Source: an uncultured Acidobacteriota bacterium (GTDB lineage: Bacteria; Acidobacteriota; Blastocatellia; RBC074). From it: a stretch of DNA of 12,453 nucleotides. The DNA lies in contig CALBSU010000771.1 in the NCBI GenBank assembly GCA_937967285.1, forward strand, positions 1 to 12,453, read 5' to 3'. This document shows positions 1-10,900 of this stretch, piece after piece. The notes beneath the pieces were generated by a model, which did no database searches, was not told where the DNA came from, and worked only from the letters and a program-made list of their open reading frames with translations. A program made the translations under genes and the position numbers. How positions within the stretch are numbered: position 1 is the first letter of the stretch; the number at the start of each line of letters is the position of its first letter.

Positions 1-654
1 GCCCTCGACCTCCTTCTCGCCGTGGATCGCCTCGACGACGCTGTTCCAGACCGGCCTGACCTTCTGCTGATGCAGGTACTCTTCGACCAGGATCTTCTGG
101 GCTGTGAAGTGGTCGCGACGATGGATGGAATGAATCTCTGAAGCGTAGCGCGTCAGAAAATTGCCTTCTTCGACGGCCGAATTGCCTCCGCCGACCACGG
201 CCACCGGAACATCCCTGAAGAATGCCCCGTCGCATGTCGCGCAGACGCTGACTCCCTTGCCGAAGAGCTTCTCGTAGCCCGGCACATCGAGTTTACGCGG
301 ATGGCGGCCCATGGCCAGGATGACCGCGCGCGAGGTGACTTTCCGGTCATCGCTCAGCCCGACCGTGAATGTTCCGTCTTCGTTCCGTTCGATCGATTCC
401 GCGCCGGTCCCGACCAGCACCTCGGCCCCGAAACGCTGCGCATGCCTGAGAAACGCTTCGGCGAAGTCGTATCCCGAAATCCCGTCCGGAAAACCCGGAT
501 AATTGTCGATCGCCGCCGAAAGCGCGATCTGGCCTCCGGGAACCTGCTTCTCCAGAACCAGAGTCCTGAGCAGCGAACGGCCGGTATAAACAGCGGCGGC
601 CAGCCCTGTCGGGCCGCCGCCGATGATAATCACATCATAATCCGCAGACTTCAT
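1..654 (-). CDS. trxB: Thioredoxin reductase (TrxB), C-terminus cut off by window edge
   Basis: NADPH-dependent flavoprotein that reduces thioredoxin in the cytoplasm. The first 218 residues are visible; family members are about 310-320 residues, so roughly 100 are missing beyond base 1. An FAD-binding IGGGPTG motif lies at residues 11-17. The redox-active CATC lies at 138-141, as in low-molecular-weight TrxR. The NADPH-binding [11 protein letters not shown] lies at 153-163, followed by HRRD at 178-181. The start is the ATG at 654-652; there is no strong ribosome binding site, only a purine-rich stretch further upstream. It lies 43 bases downstream of trxA on the same strand, so the two are probably co-transcribed as an enzyme-substrate pair. 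The CATC site and both nucleotide-binding motifs make an alternative such as ferredoxin-NADP reductase (which lacks CATC) unlikely. Confidence 0.95.
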   Translation of the reverse strand, partial: MKSADYDVIIIGGGPTGLAAAVYTGRSLLRTLVLEKQVPGGQIALSAAIDNYPGFPDGISGYDFAEAFLRHAQRFGAEVLVGTGAESIERNEDGTFTVGLSDDRKVTSRAVILAMGRHPRKLDVPGYEKLFGKGVSVCATCDGAFFRDVPVAVVGGGNSAVEEGNFLTRYASEIHSIHRRDHFTAQKILVEEYLHQQKVRPVWNSVVEAIHGEKEVEG

Positions 655-697
655 ATCGCTCGTTGTTCTTCCACAACCGCTCCGAAGATCGGGCGGA

Positions 698-1033
698 TCA
701 GGCGAGCGTTTTCTCGATCATCTGAGAAATCGTATCCTTTGCGTTGGCCGGCACGCCAACATGCCTGTCGACCTCCTGGCCGTTATGGAAAAGGATCAGC
801 GTCGGAATCCCGCGAATACCGTACTTGGCGGGACTCTCGACATTCTCATCGACATTCAGTTTGACGACCTTGGCTCGCCCCTGGAACTTCTCGGCCACCG
901 ACTCGACCGTCGGCGCAAGCATCCGGCACGGACCGCACCAGGCAGCCCAGAAATCGACCAGCACCGGCTGGTTTGAACCGAGAACCTCTGACTCCCAGTT
1001 CGTGTCCGTCACTTCAGCAACAAATTCGCTCAT
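698..1033 (-). CDS. trxA: Thioredoxin (TrxA)
   Basis: Small cytoplasmic dithiol oxidoreductase that reduces protein disulfides and is recycled by the downstream trxB product. The 111-residue length is typical. The active site WCGPC is at residues 32-36 within [10 protein letters not shown], the cis-proline is P77 in GIPTL, and the GxxVD-like segment follows near residues 85-89, so the fold is complete. The ATG at 1033-1031 is preceded by AAGGAG (1042-1047 on the complementary strand) at 8 bases, which fixes the start. It is the first gene of a trxA-trxB pair. A promoter with a consensus extended -10 lies about 110 bases upstream, giving a rather long leader. Confidence 0.98.
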   Translation of the reverse strand: MSEFVAEVTDTNWESEVLGSNQPVLVDFWAAWCGPCRMLAPTVESVAEKFQGRAKVVKLNVDENVESPAKYGIRGIPTLILFHNGQEVDRHVGVPANAKDTISQMIEKTLA

Positions 1034-1143
1034 CTGATTCTCTCCTTCAGGATTTTCAGTTAGTTAATATTCCGTCCGGCCGCCGCGCAGATCCGGATTT
1101 ATCAGAGCCATATCATTTCTGAATCCCGCTCAGTTCTCTCTGT

Positions 1144-1183
1144 CAGACCGGATTATAGCAGATCGGTCTGTCAGCTGGCAGAC
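1144..1183. promoter_or_regulatory. Dyad elements overlapping the trxA promoter (possible operator)
   Basis: CAGACCG (1144-1150) and CGGTCTG (1164-1170) form 7-bp perfect arms around a 13-base centre that contains the -10 box. A second near-palindrome at 1166-1183 (GTCTGTCAG / CTGGCAGAC, one mismatched pair) covers the -35 region. The pentamer CAGAC or its complement thus occurs three times in 40 bases. This fits a repressor or redox-regulator site, but no regulator gene is visible and the binding factor is unknown. Confidence 0.4.
1152..1181 (-). promoter_or_regulatory. Candidate extended -10 promoter for trxA-trxB
   Basis: On the minus strand, a perfect TATAAT (plus-strand 1152-1157) is preceded by TG with one base between (1158-1160), giving TGCTATAAT, the extended -10 form. 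A 4/6 -35 match, CTGCCA, lies at 1176-1181 with an 18-base spacer. The predicted transcription start is near 1144, with a leader of about 110 bases to trxA. The assignment is by sequence match only. Confidence 0.65.
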
Positions 1184-1280
1184 ATATGACCCACAGTCGG
1201 CTCACAAACTATGATCAAAACAGATTAGCCGCCCCTCGAGGTGTCGAAATCATTGAGAAATCGTGTCATTTTCCTGCCGC

Positions 1281-2738
1281 TCAGCCGCGCCGGGCACCGA
1301 TCACCCGATGATATGCATCGATGTAGCTGTGAGCGGCGCGATTCCAGGAGTAATCGGCATTCATCCCGTTGAGCATCAGCCTTTTCCAGAGATCCCTGTC
1401 GTAGTAGACCATGAGCGCCTCATAGAACTTCTCGACCAGCCGTTCAGAAGAGTAATCGTAGAACTTATAGCCGTTTCCCAGCTCCGTCGAACGATTGAAG
1501 TTCTGAATCGTATCGTCGAGTCCTCCGACGCCCCTGACGATGGGGACGGTGCCGTAGCGAAGGCTGTACATCTGGTTGAGACCGCACGGTTCATAAGCCG
1601 ACGGCATCAGGAAGAGGTCGGCGCCGGCTTCGATCTGATGCGCCAGCGCGTTGTTGTACCCGAACCAGACGCCGACCTGCTGCGGCCTGACGTCCCGGAC
1701 GTGCTGGAAGAAGTCCTCGTAGCTGTCGCCGCCGGAGCCGAGCAGGATGAACCGCGTTCCAGTCTCGAGCATCGGCCAGATCGCCTGCGCGATCAGATCG
1801 ATCCCTTTCTGGACGGTCAGCCTCGAGACGATGGCGATAACCGGTTTATCCAGTTCGACCGGCAGGTGATACCGTTCGAGCATATCGCGCTTGCAGATCA
1901 GCTTGCCGCTCAGATCGCCGGCCGAGTAGTTGGCGGCGATGTGCGGATCGGTCTGCGGACTCCACTCGCTGTAATCCACTCCGTTGAGAATCCCGAGCAG
2001 GTCGCCCTGCCGCCAGCGCAACAGCCCGTCCAGCTTGTTGCCGAACTCGGGCGTCTGGATCTCCCGGGCATATTTCGGACTGACCGTCGAAAGCGCCGTC
2101 GAATATGTGATCCCCGCCTTCATCGCGTTGGCCGAGTTGTTGAACTCGAAGCCATGATGGTAGATCTCCCAGCCGAATCCGAAATGCGGCAGCAGATTCG
2201 GGTCGAAGAATCCCTGGTATGCCAGATTGTGGATCGTGAAAAGCGTCGCCGTCCGCGAAAAATACGGGTCGTGAGCATAGACCGAGGCGAGGTAGGCCGG
2301 AATGAAGCCGGTCTGCCAGTCGTTGCAATGGATCAGGTCCGGCGGAGCCCCGAGTCGCCGCGCCAGCTCGAGAGTCGCACGGCTGAAGAAGGCGAACCTT
2401 TCGACGTCGAAATTGCCGCTGCCGTATATATACCCGTGACCGAAATACTCAATGTTGTCAATAAAATAGACCGGGGCGCCGTCCAGATAGTCGCGCCACA
2501 CGGCGGCATATTTGGTCCCGCCGCCGAACGGCACCGCCAGATCATGAATGATCATCTCGCCGGTCTCGTGGCTGACGACATCGCCCTTGCGCGCGCCGAA
2601 TCCCGTATAGCGCGGCGTGACGACCATAACGTCGCATTCAAGTCGCGAGAGAGCCTTCGGCAGCGCGCCCGCTACATCGGCCAGACCGCCCGTCTTCGAA
2701 TATGGAACAACCTCGGATGAAGCCAGCAGAATACGCAT
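1281..2738 (-). CDS. glgA: Glycogen synthase, GT5 family (GlgA)
   Basis: Transfers glucose from ADP-glucose to the non-reducing end of alpha-1,4-glucan, building storage glycogen in the cytoplasm. The 485-residue length is normal. The N-terminal catalytic domain carries the donor-binding KTGGLADV (15-22), HCNDWQTG (137-144) and [10 protein letters not shown] (168-177). The C-terminal GT-B domain carries SRLTVQKG (305-312), with the catalytic-site Arg306 and Lys311, and YEPCGLNQ (382-389), which includes conserved Glu383. The ATG start places KTGGL 15 residues in, as in known GlgA. The ribosome binding site is weak. It stands alone, divergent from the M28 peptidase gene, with no other glg gene in the window. 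ADP- rather than UDP-glucose use is inferred from the bacterial GlgA type. Confidence 0.96.
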   Translation of the reverse strand: MRILLASSEVVPYSKTGGLADVAGALPKALSRLECDVMVVTPRYTGFGARKGDVVSHETGEMIIHDLAVPFGGGTKYAAVWRDYLDGAPVYFIDNIEYFGHGYIYGSGNFDVERFAFFSRATLELARRLGAPPDLIHCNDWQTGFIPAYLASVYAHDPYFSRTATLFTIHNLAYQGFFDPNLLPHFGFGWEIYHHGFEFNNSANAMKAGITYSTALSTVSPKYAREIQTPEFGNKLDGLLRWRQGDLLGILNGVDYSEWSPQTDPHIAANYSAGDLSGKLICKRDMLERYHLPVELDKPVIAIVSRLTVQKGIDLIAQAIWPMLETGTRFILLGSGGDSYEDFFQHVRDVRPQQVGVWFGYNNALAHQIEAGADLFLMPSAYEPCGLNQMYSLRYGTVPIVRGVGGLDDTIQNFNRSTELGNGYKFYDYSSERLVEKFYEALMVYYDRDLWKRLMLNGMNADYSWNRAAHSYIDAYHRVIGARRG

Positions 2739-2798
2739 CGCCAGAGTCTCGAACTTCTGCCTTTCCGGTGGATTAATAGAGGATAAATCTGAAATGGG

Positions 2799-2828
2799 AT
2801 ACTAAGTGGCGGGCTGAAAGATTGTCAA
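2799..2828 (-). promoter_or_regulatory. Candidate sigma70-type promoter for glgA
   Basis: On the minus strand, a perfect TTGACA -35 (plus-strand 2823-2828) is followed after 18 bases by TAGTAT (2799-2804, 4/6). This would start transcription near 2792 and leave a leader of about 54 bases before the glgA ATG. It lies just outside the heptamer hairpin. Confidence 0.5.
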
Positions 2829-2847
2829 GATGCAGTCTCCGATGAGC

Positions 2848-2947
2848 AGTTTCCGGTTGCCAGTTTCCGGTTTCCGGTATATTTAGAATGACTTCATGAA
2901 CTCCTGATACGAATATTCTGGAAACTGGAAACTGACAACTGGAAACT
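2848..2947. repeat. Heptamer inverted repeat (GGAAACT type), long imperfect hairpin
   Basis: The right arm holds four tandem 7-base units at 2920-2947: GGAAACT twice, then GACAACT, then GGAAACT. The left arm (2848-2875) holds four complementary units of the type AGTTTCC/GGTTTCC. The full arms are 36 bases each (2848-2883 and 2912-2947) and match at 31 of 36 positions around a 28-base loop. Three of the five mismatches would be G-U pairs in a plus-strand RNA. The hairpin ends 5 bases before the Shine-Dalgarno of the M28 peptidase gene, so it would sit in that leader if transcribed from upstream. No transposase is adjacent. It resembles heptanucleotide STRR repeats of cyanobacteria in style; its function is unknown. 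Confidence 0.85.
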
Positions 2948-2962
2948 TTCCCGAGGAGATCT

Positions 2963-4564
<1,602 letters not shown>

Positions 4565-4568
4565 TTTC

Positions 4569-4649
4569 GGAGTGCGGAGCGCGTGCGCTCCGCTTTATTG
4601 ATCGATACTTTCCTGAGAGTTAAAGCGGAGCGCACGCGCTCCGCACTCC
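4569..4649. repeat. Perfect 29-bp inverted repeat between convergent genes; possible bidirectional terminator
   Basis: Arms 4569-4597 and 4621-4649 are exact reverse complements over 29 bases around a 23-base loop. Each arm is itself nearly palindromic: GCGGAGCGC and GCGCTCCGC flank a central GT (4574-4593), so a cruciform or twin-hairpin fold is possible. It begins 4 bases after the M28 stop codon. It contains the last 18 codons and the stop of the ThiS-like gene, so it is partly coding. There is no U-rich tract of terminator quality. Perfect arm identity suggests recent origin, active maintenance or gene conversion. Confidence 0.9.
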
Positions 4650-4857
4650 AAACCTCCGCCGACGAAATGGACGATCTCAAGCGCGTCACCTGATTCGATG
4701 AGCGTCTCGTCCCACCGTGCGCGCGGGACGATCTGGCGGTTGCGCTCGACAGCCACCCGCTCGGGGGCGAGGTCGAGCGACCTGACAAGCTCCATCAGGC
4801 TGGTTCCTTCATCGACCCGATGCGTTTCGCCATTGACTGTGATTTCGACGGTCCCGC

Positions 4858-4861
<4 letters not shown>
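4595..4861 (-). CDS. thiS: ThiS-like sulfur-carrier protein with an abnormal C-terminal tail
   Basis: Ubiquitin-fold sulfur carrier. In the family, the C-terminal Gly-Gly is adenylated by ThiF and thiocarboxylated to feed thiazole synthase ThiG in thiamine synthesis. Residues 1-70 look like complete ThiS: ITVNGE near the start, [12 protein letters not shown] (39-50), and the canonical end VHFVGGG (64-70). The frame then continues for 18 residues (71-88, including Cys73) to a TAA. These are encoded almost exactly by the inverted repeat and its loop, so the Gly-Gly is not terminal. The start is GTG at 4861, overlapping the upstream ceramidase-like stop as GTGA, which indicates coupled translation. 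No thiF, thiG or protease partner is in the window. It is either an inactivated gene, a precursor needing cleavage (QbsE and HcyS are precedents), or a tail that is tolerated. Confidence 0.85.
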
Positions 4862-6591
<1,730 letters not shown>

Positions 6592-6608
6592 GCGCCCCTC
6601 CCTGAAAA

Positions 6609-6677
6609 CAGTAGAAAGTAGAATGTAGAAAGTAGAAAGTGAAAGTCATCGTACTTTCTACTTTCTACTTTCTACTG
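6609..6677. repeat. Heptamer inverted repeat (AGTAGAA type) hairpin
   Basis: Four tandem heptamers at 6610-6637 (AGTAGAA, with one TGTAGAA) are followed by a degenerate unit. The opposite arm holds three TTCTACT units at 6656-6676. Arms 6609-6634 and 6652-6677 pair over 26 bases with a single mismatch (6624) around a 17-base loop. It lies 18 bases upstream of the ceramidase-family start codon, so it would form in that mRNA leader if transcription begins beyond it. The unit is a variant of the one at 2848-2947: ACTGGAA versus AGTAGAA in the same register, 5 of 7 identical. Confidence 0.88.
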
Positions 6678-6696
6678 ACCTGCGGCAGTCCGGAAT

Positions 6697-6725
6697 TTTT
6701 TACCGGAAATCCGCCGACAAGACAA
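6697..6725 (-). promoter_or_regulatory. Weak candidate promoter for the ceramidase-family/thiS pair
   Basis: On the minus strand, TTGTCT (plus-strand 6720-6725, 4/6) and TAAAAA (6697-6702, 4/6) are separated by 17 bases. A short dyad TCCGG/CCGGA (6689-6693, 6703-6707) flanks the -10. If used, the transcript leader would include the whole AGTAGAA hairpin. Confidence 0.3.
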
Positions 6726-6776
6726 ACCCGTCGAATCGAATGACGGGCGAAATGCACGGCCCGCCCCCCCGGCAGC

Positions 6777-6825
6777 TTGACACCTCAGCATCAAAGTCTG
6801 AGAATCGACATTTCAAGAATATAAT
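6777..6825 (+). promoter_or_regulatory. Candidate promoter elements for the 6893-11271 cluster
   Basis: A perfect TTGACA (6777-6782) is followed after 17 bases by GAGAAT (6800-6805, 4/6). A perfect TATAAT lies at 6820-6825 but has no well-spaced -35. Either could start transcription of the downstream four-gene cluster. Only sequence match supports this. Confidence 0.45.
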
Positions 6826-6892
6826 TGAATCACAAGACTTTAACAGTGGACGACAAGGCGCCGCCTGACGGATCGAACACCCAAAAACAACT

Positions 6893-7105
6893 ATGCCGGA
6901 ACACGATATTGATCTATCCCATTTTTTCGCATGGGCGCGATCGAGGGCTTATGCCGAATTTGATCGACGCCTCGGGATCGACCCCGAACTGGATCCGAAC
7001 TGGCTCTTTTCCGACATCATGCAGGAGTTGCTGGAGAGCTACCGCGAGTTGCCGGAAGCGGAGAGGGTCAATGACGGACGACCGGCCGAAGGAGCCAACC
7101 GATGA
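6893..7105 (+). CDS. Small acidic hypothetical protein coupled to the GH19 gene
   Basis: A 70-residue protein of no recognised family: 16 Asp/Glu against 8 Arg, with no Lys or Cys, no signal peptide and no membrane segment. A helix-like stretch LFSDIMQELLESYRELPEAERV (38-59) follows an aromatic N-terminal part. Support for its being real: the stop overlaps the next start as ATGA, third codon positions are GC-rich from about residue 26 on, and the frame is open exactly to the overlap. Against: no Shine-Dalgarno is seen before the ATG. That ATG is the only usable start, because an in-frame stop lies at 6866-6868. It could be a small partner or inhibitor of the enzyme that follows; this is inference from coupling only. 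Confidence 0.6.
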   Translation: MPEHDIDLSHFFAWARSRAYAEFDRRLGIDPELDPNWLFSDIMQELLESYRELPEAERVNDGRPAEGANR

Positions 7106-7905
7106 GAACGCTCAGGACAGGAGATTCAGGGCCGGATGTCAAAGCCCTGCAGGATAGGCTGATCCAGCTCGGGTTCAGGCCGGGAACGCCCGACGGGAAG
7201 TTCGGCGGCAATACCCGGCTGGCGATCATGTCCTTCCAGCGCAGCCGCCGCCTGGTGGTTGACGGAGTGGCCGGCCCGACGACTCAACGCGCACTGGGCC
7301 TGATCGACGATTCGATCTTCGTTCCGGCAAGGTCGGTCATAGACCGCGTCACGGTCGATATGGTCAGCCGGATGTTCCCGGGAACTCCGCGGGCGAACAT
7401 CGAAACCCATCTGCCCTTCGTGCTGCGCGCCCTGGCCGACGTGGAACTTTTCGACCGCCGGATGGTGCTCATGGCGCTGGCCACGATCAGGGCGGAAACC
7501 GGCAACTTCCTGCCGATCGACGAAAAGGTCTCGAGATACAACACCTCACCCGGCGGGCGCCCCTTCGATCTTTACGATAATCGCTCCGACCTCGGCAACC
7601 AGGGGCCTCCGGACGGCGAGCGATACCGCGGACGCGGCTTCATCCAGTTGACCGGCAAGGACAACTATCGCAGGTTCGGACAGCGCATCGGACTCGGCGA
7701 CCGGCTGATCGAGAATCCCGAACTGGCCAATTCCCCGCAGATCTCCGCCCAGCTCATGGCAGCCTTCCTCAAGGACAAAGAGCTCAGGATCCGTGAGGCA
7801 TTGCAGGAGGACAGGCTGGACAACGCCCGGCGACAGGTCAACGGAGGCCTGAACGGGCTGGCGGACTTCACCTGGTCTTACAGAACCGGCGAGACCCTGA
7901 TCTGA
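7102..7905 (+). CDS. Peptidoglycan-binding GH19 lysozyme/chitinase-like enzyme
   Basis: Predicted to cleave beta-1,4 N-acetylhexosamine linkages in peptidoglycan or chitin. Residues about 3-65 are a PG_binding_1 domain (GDSGPDVKALQDRL at 7-20, DGKFGGNTRLAIMSFQ at 31-46, VDGVAGPTTQRAL at 53-65). Residues about 80-260 are GH19-like, with candidate catalytic Glu132 in RAETGNF and Glu141 in PIDEK, the substrate-loop motif GRGFIQLTGKDNY (177-189), then LIENPELA (202-209) and VNGGLNG (246-252). GAAGGAG ends 7 bases before the ATG, fixing the start. There is no signal peptide, as in phage endolysins of this architecture, but no holin, spanin or phage gene is nearby. It lies 19 bases before the kinase gene and overlaps the 70-residue ORF upstream by 4 bases. 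It could be a domesticated endolysin or an enzyme exported by another machine. Confidence 0.85.
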   Translation: MRTLRTGDSGPDVKALQDRLIQLGFRPGTPDGKFGGNTRLAIMSFQRSRRLVVDGVAGPTTQRALGLIDDSIFVPARSVIDRVTVDMVSRMFPGTPRANIETHLPFVLRALADVELFDRRMVLMALATIRAETGNFLPIDEKVSRYNTSPGGRPFDLYDNRSDLGNQGPPDGERYRGRGFIQLTGKDNYRRFGQRIGLGDRLIENPELANSPQISAQLMAAFLKDKELRIREALQEDRLDNARRQVNGGLNGLADFTWSYRTGETLI

Positions 7906-7924
7906 TTTCAGGGCATCAGAAAAT

Positions 7925-10900
7925 ATGATCATCGGTCAGACGATCTCCCATTACGAAATTCTGGAAAGGCTGGGCGAGGGCGGCATGGGAGAGGTCTATC
8001 TCGCCAGGGATACACGGCTCGGACGCCGCGTGGCGATCAAGTCTCCGACCTGGAGAAGCAGCGACGGCGAGAGCCGCGCCCGCTTTCTGCGCGAGGCTCG
8101 GATGATCTCCGAGCTCAACCATCCCAACATCGCGACGCTCTACGATTACGGCGAGGTCGAGGGAGACAGGCCGTTTCTGGTCATGGAATGGATCCAGGGC
8201 CGGCCGCTGAGCGAGCTGATCGGGAAGGGCGACCTGACCGTCCTGCGGATCGTCGAGATCGGGATCGAGGTGGCGAAGGCCCTCAATGAAGCCCATCAGC
8301 ACAATGTGGTTCACCGGGACATCAAACCGTCGAACATCATGGTCGACGTCAAGGGCAAGGTGAAGGTCCTCGATTTCGGGCTCGCCAAGCACGTCGTCCA
8401 GGAGTCCCCGGTCACAACGGGTTCGGAAGACAAGACGGCGGTGCCGGTCCACAGCCGGCGCGGAATAGTCATCGGCACGCCCGGATACCTGTCGCCCGAA
8501 CAGGCCCGCGGTCAGGATGTCGACGGACGGAGCGACCTCTTCTCTCTCGGCGCCGTCCTCTACGAAGCGATCACATCGAAGATGCCGTTTCCCGGCGCCT
8601 CAGCGCTCGAATCGGCCGCCAGCGTGCTTCATCTCGAACCGAAGAGGCCTTCGAGGATCAATCCGAACATTCCCGGACCGCTCGAAGGGATCATCGTCAG
8701 GCTTCTCGCCAAGGATGCCGGAAAGCGATATCAGACGGCGCAGGAACTGATCGACGACCTGCTGAGGGTCAAGGACTCGATGCAGGAAGAGGTGCTCCAC
8801 ACCCGCGTCATGCCCGTCACCGAGTCGTCTCCGGCCCTTCACAGCCGGACGCTCAGCTTCATCATCAAGGAGTTCAACCAGTCGAGAAAGTCCGTGATGT
8901 TTATGGCCGCGGGCATCGTCGTGGCCCTGCTTGCCGTCTTCATCGTTCTCAAACTGCTCCAGCCGTCGGTCTACGAGCCGAAGCCGGAAGCAGTCAAATG
9001 GCTCGAGACGGGGTCTGCCGCGCTCCGCGACGGAGCTTACTATCAGGCGAGCAAGGCATTCGAGCGGGCGATCGAAATCGATGACAGGTATGCCCTCTCG
9101 CACGCCCGGATGGCCGAGGCGCTGATCGAACTCGACGCGACCGAATCGGCCAAGGACGAACTGCTTCGCGTGAGCGGCCTCGATCGCTCATCGGTCTCAG
9201 AGCTCGACCAGCTCTATCTCGACGCCATCACCGCGTCGATCACCAACAACTTCCCGCGATCGATCGAGCTCTACAGGCGAATTCTCAACGAGACTCCGGA
9301 TCCGGAAAAGGCGCGTGTCCTGGTCGATCTCGGTCGCGCCTGCGAGAAGAACGAAGATACCGCGCAGGCCATCGAGAGCTATGCCGAAGCCACGCGAAGA
9401 GATCCGAACTATGCCGCCGCATTCCTGCATCTCGGCATACTATACGGACGCCAGAGAGAGCTGACCTCCGGCCTTGATGCGATCGATAAAGCCGAGCGGC
9501 TCTATCAGGCATCGGGCAACGTAGAGGGCCGCGCCGAGGCCGTCTTCCAGCGGGGCGCGCTGCTCAACCAGGTCAACAAGCTGTCTGAAGCGCGGGATCA
9601 GCTGCAACGCGCGATACTGCTCTCACAGGCCGGTGAAAACAAGACGCAGGAGATCAAGTCGCTGCTTCAGCTGAGCAGCCTGTCGGTCGACCTCGGCCAG
9701 TCGGACAAGGCGACCGCCTATGCCCGGGACGCCATCGAGCTGGCCCGCCGGAACGGCATGGAGAACCTGAGCACGCGAGGCCTGATCGATCTCGGCGGCA
9801 CGTTTCTCTCGCTCTCGAACTTCGAGGAGGCCGAAAAATATCTCAAACAGGCGCTCGAACTCGCCCGGATGAGAAAGGCCCTCCGCAACGAGGCATACGC
9901 CAGGTTCACGCTCGCCAGCCTTTACGACAAGAAGTACAGCCTCGATCAGGCGCTCGAAAATCTCTCCGCCGCAACGGCGTTCTACCGGCAGGGAGGATAT
10001 CAGAACGAGATGTTCCAGTGCCTCAGCCTGCAGGCCCGGATCAACCGCAAGAAAGGCGAATACGAGACCGCGCTCAAGGCCGGACAGGAACTGCTTGAAA
10101 TCGCTCAAAAGCGCAATGCGCCGAATCAGAAGGCGAGGGCCAACACCGAGATCGGCAATATCCTGGCCGCCACGGGCAACTATCCGCTCGCGTTGAAGCA
10201 CCTCGAGGAGGCATTCTCGATCTACAAGTCGCTCGGAGTCGTCAGCAGTTCGGCCTACAATCTGCTCAACCGCGGCGCGGCTCTGATCCAGATCGGTCGA
10301 TTCGACGAGGCGAGCAGGCTACTCGGCGAGGTCGCCGCGATCGCCCCGTCAGGCGGCTTCCCCGAACTGATCATCTTCAACGACCTGGCTCAGGCCGATC
10401 TGGCCCTGGCCGGCGAAAAGTTTTCAGAAGCGGAACGGATCGCACGCGACGTCCTGAAACGGACGAAGGACCAGAACCAGATCTATAACGCCCGGCGGAT
10501 TCTCGGACTGGCGCAGGCTTTGAGCGGGTCTCAGGCCGCCGCACGGGATACCGCGGCGCAGGCCGTTGAGATCGCGCGCAGCCTGCAGGACCCCGGCATC
10601 CTCGCCCAGTCACGGCTGACACAGGCAGAGGTGCTGATGCGGGCCGGAGATCTCCCGGGCGCGTTGAGCGCCGCGCTCGAGGCCCGCTCTTTCTACTCAC
10701 GCATCAATCGCCACATCTCCGAATGGAATGCTCTCAGAATCGCCGCCATCGTATCGAACCGGACAGGCGAGACCGAACGAGCGCGCGATTACTCCCGGCA
10801 GGCCGCCGAATCGCTCGCCCGGATGGAAAAACAATGGGGGCCTGAAAATTTCGTTGCCTGGACGAATCGCCCGGACACCCGAAGCATGCGCAAGCAGCTC

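Larger units (their letters stand above)
6592..6892. other. 301-base intergenic region between divergent genes
   Basis: From left to right it holds the ribosome binding site of the ceramidase-family gene, the heptamer hairpin (6609-6677), a candidate minus-strand promoter (6697-6725), a C7 run (6764-6770), and candidate plus-strand promoter elements (6777-6825). No credible gene is seen. The stretch downstream of the -10 candidates to 6892 shows no ribosome binding site. Confidence 0.6.

Noticed and set aside
301..864. A 187-codon plus-strand frame across trxB and trxA
   Set aside because: It lies wholly opposite two certain genes and reads as low-complexity Arg-rich sequence.
1190..1280. 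Search for an intrinsic terminator after glgA
   Set aside because: No stem followed by a T-run was found. CCTCGAGG is a short palindrome only.
1263..2720. A 485-codon open frame on the plus strand opposite glgA
   Set aside because: It mirrors glgA on the opposite strand, gives no recognisable domain, and is explained by GC-rich codon structure. GlgA motifs are unambiguous.
6609..6677. CRISPR-like array
   Set aside because: The units are 7 bases with no spacers and inverted symmetry, which is not CRISPR architecture.
6764..6770. C7 homopolymer as a possible frameshift or phase-variation tract
   Set aside because: It lies in non-coding sequence between divergent genes with no coding frame across it, and not within the spacing of the promoter candidates.
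6825..7157. A 110-codon frame starting with TTG and overlapping the 70-residue ORF and the GH19 start
   Set aside because: It runs well into the GH19 gene in the wrong frame, has no ribosome binding site, and lacks the GC-rich third positions and the ATGA junction that support the 6893 frame.
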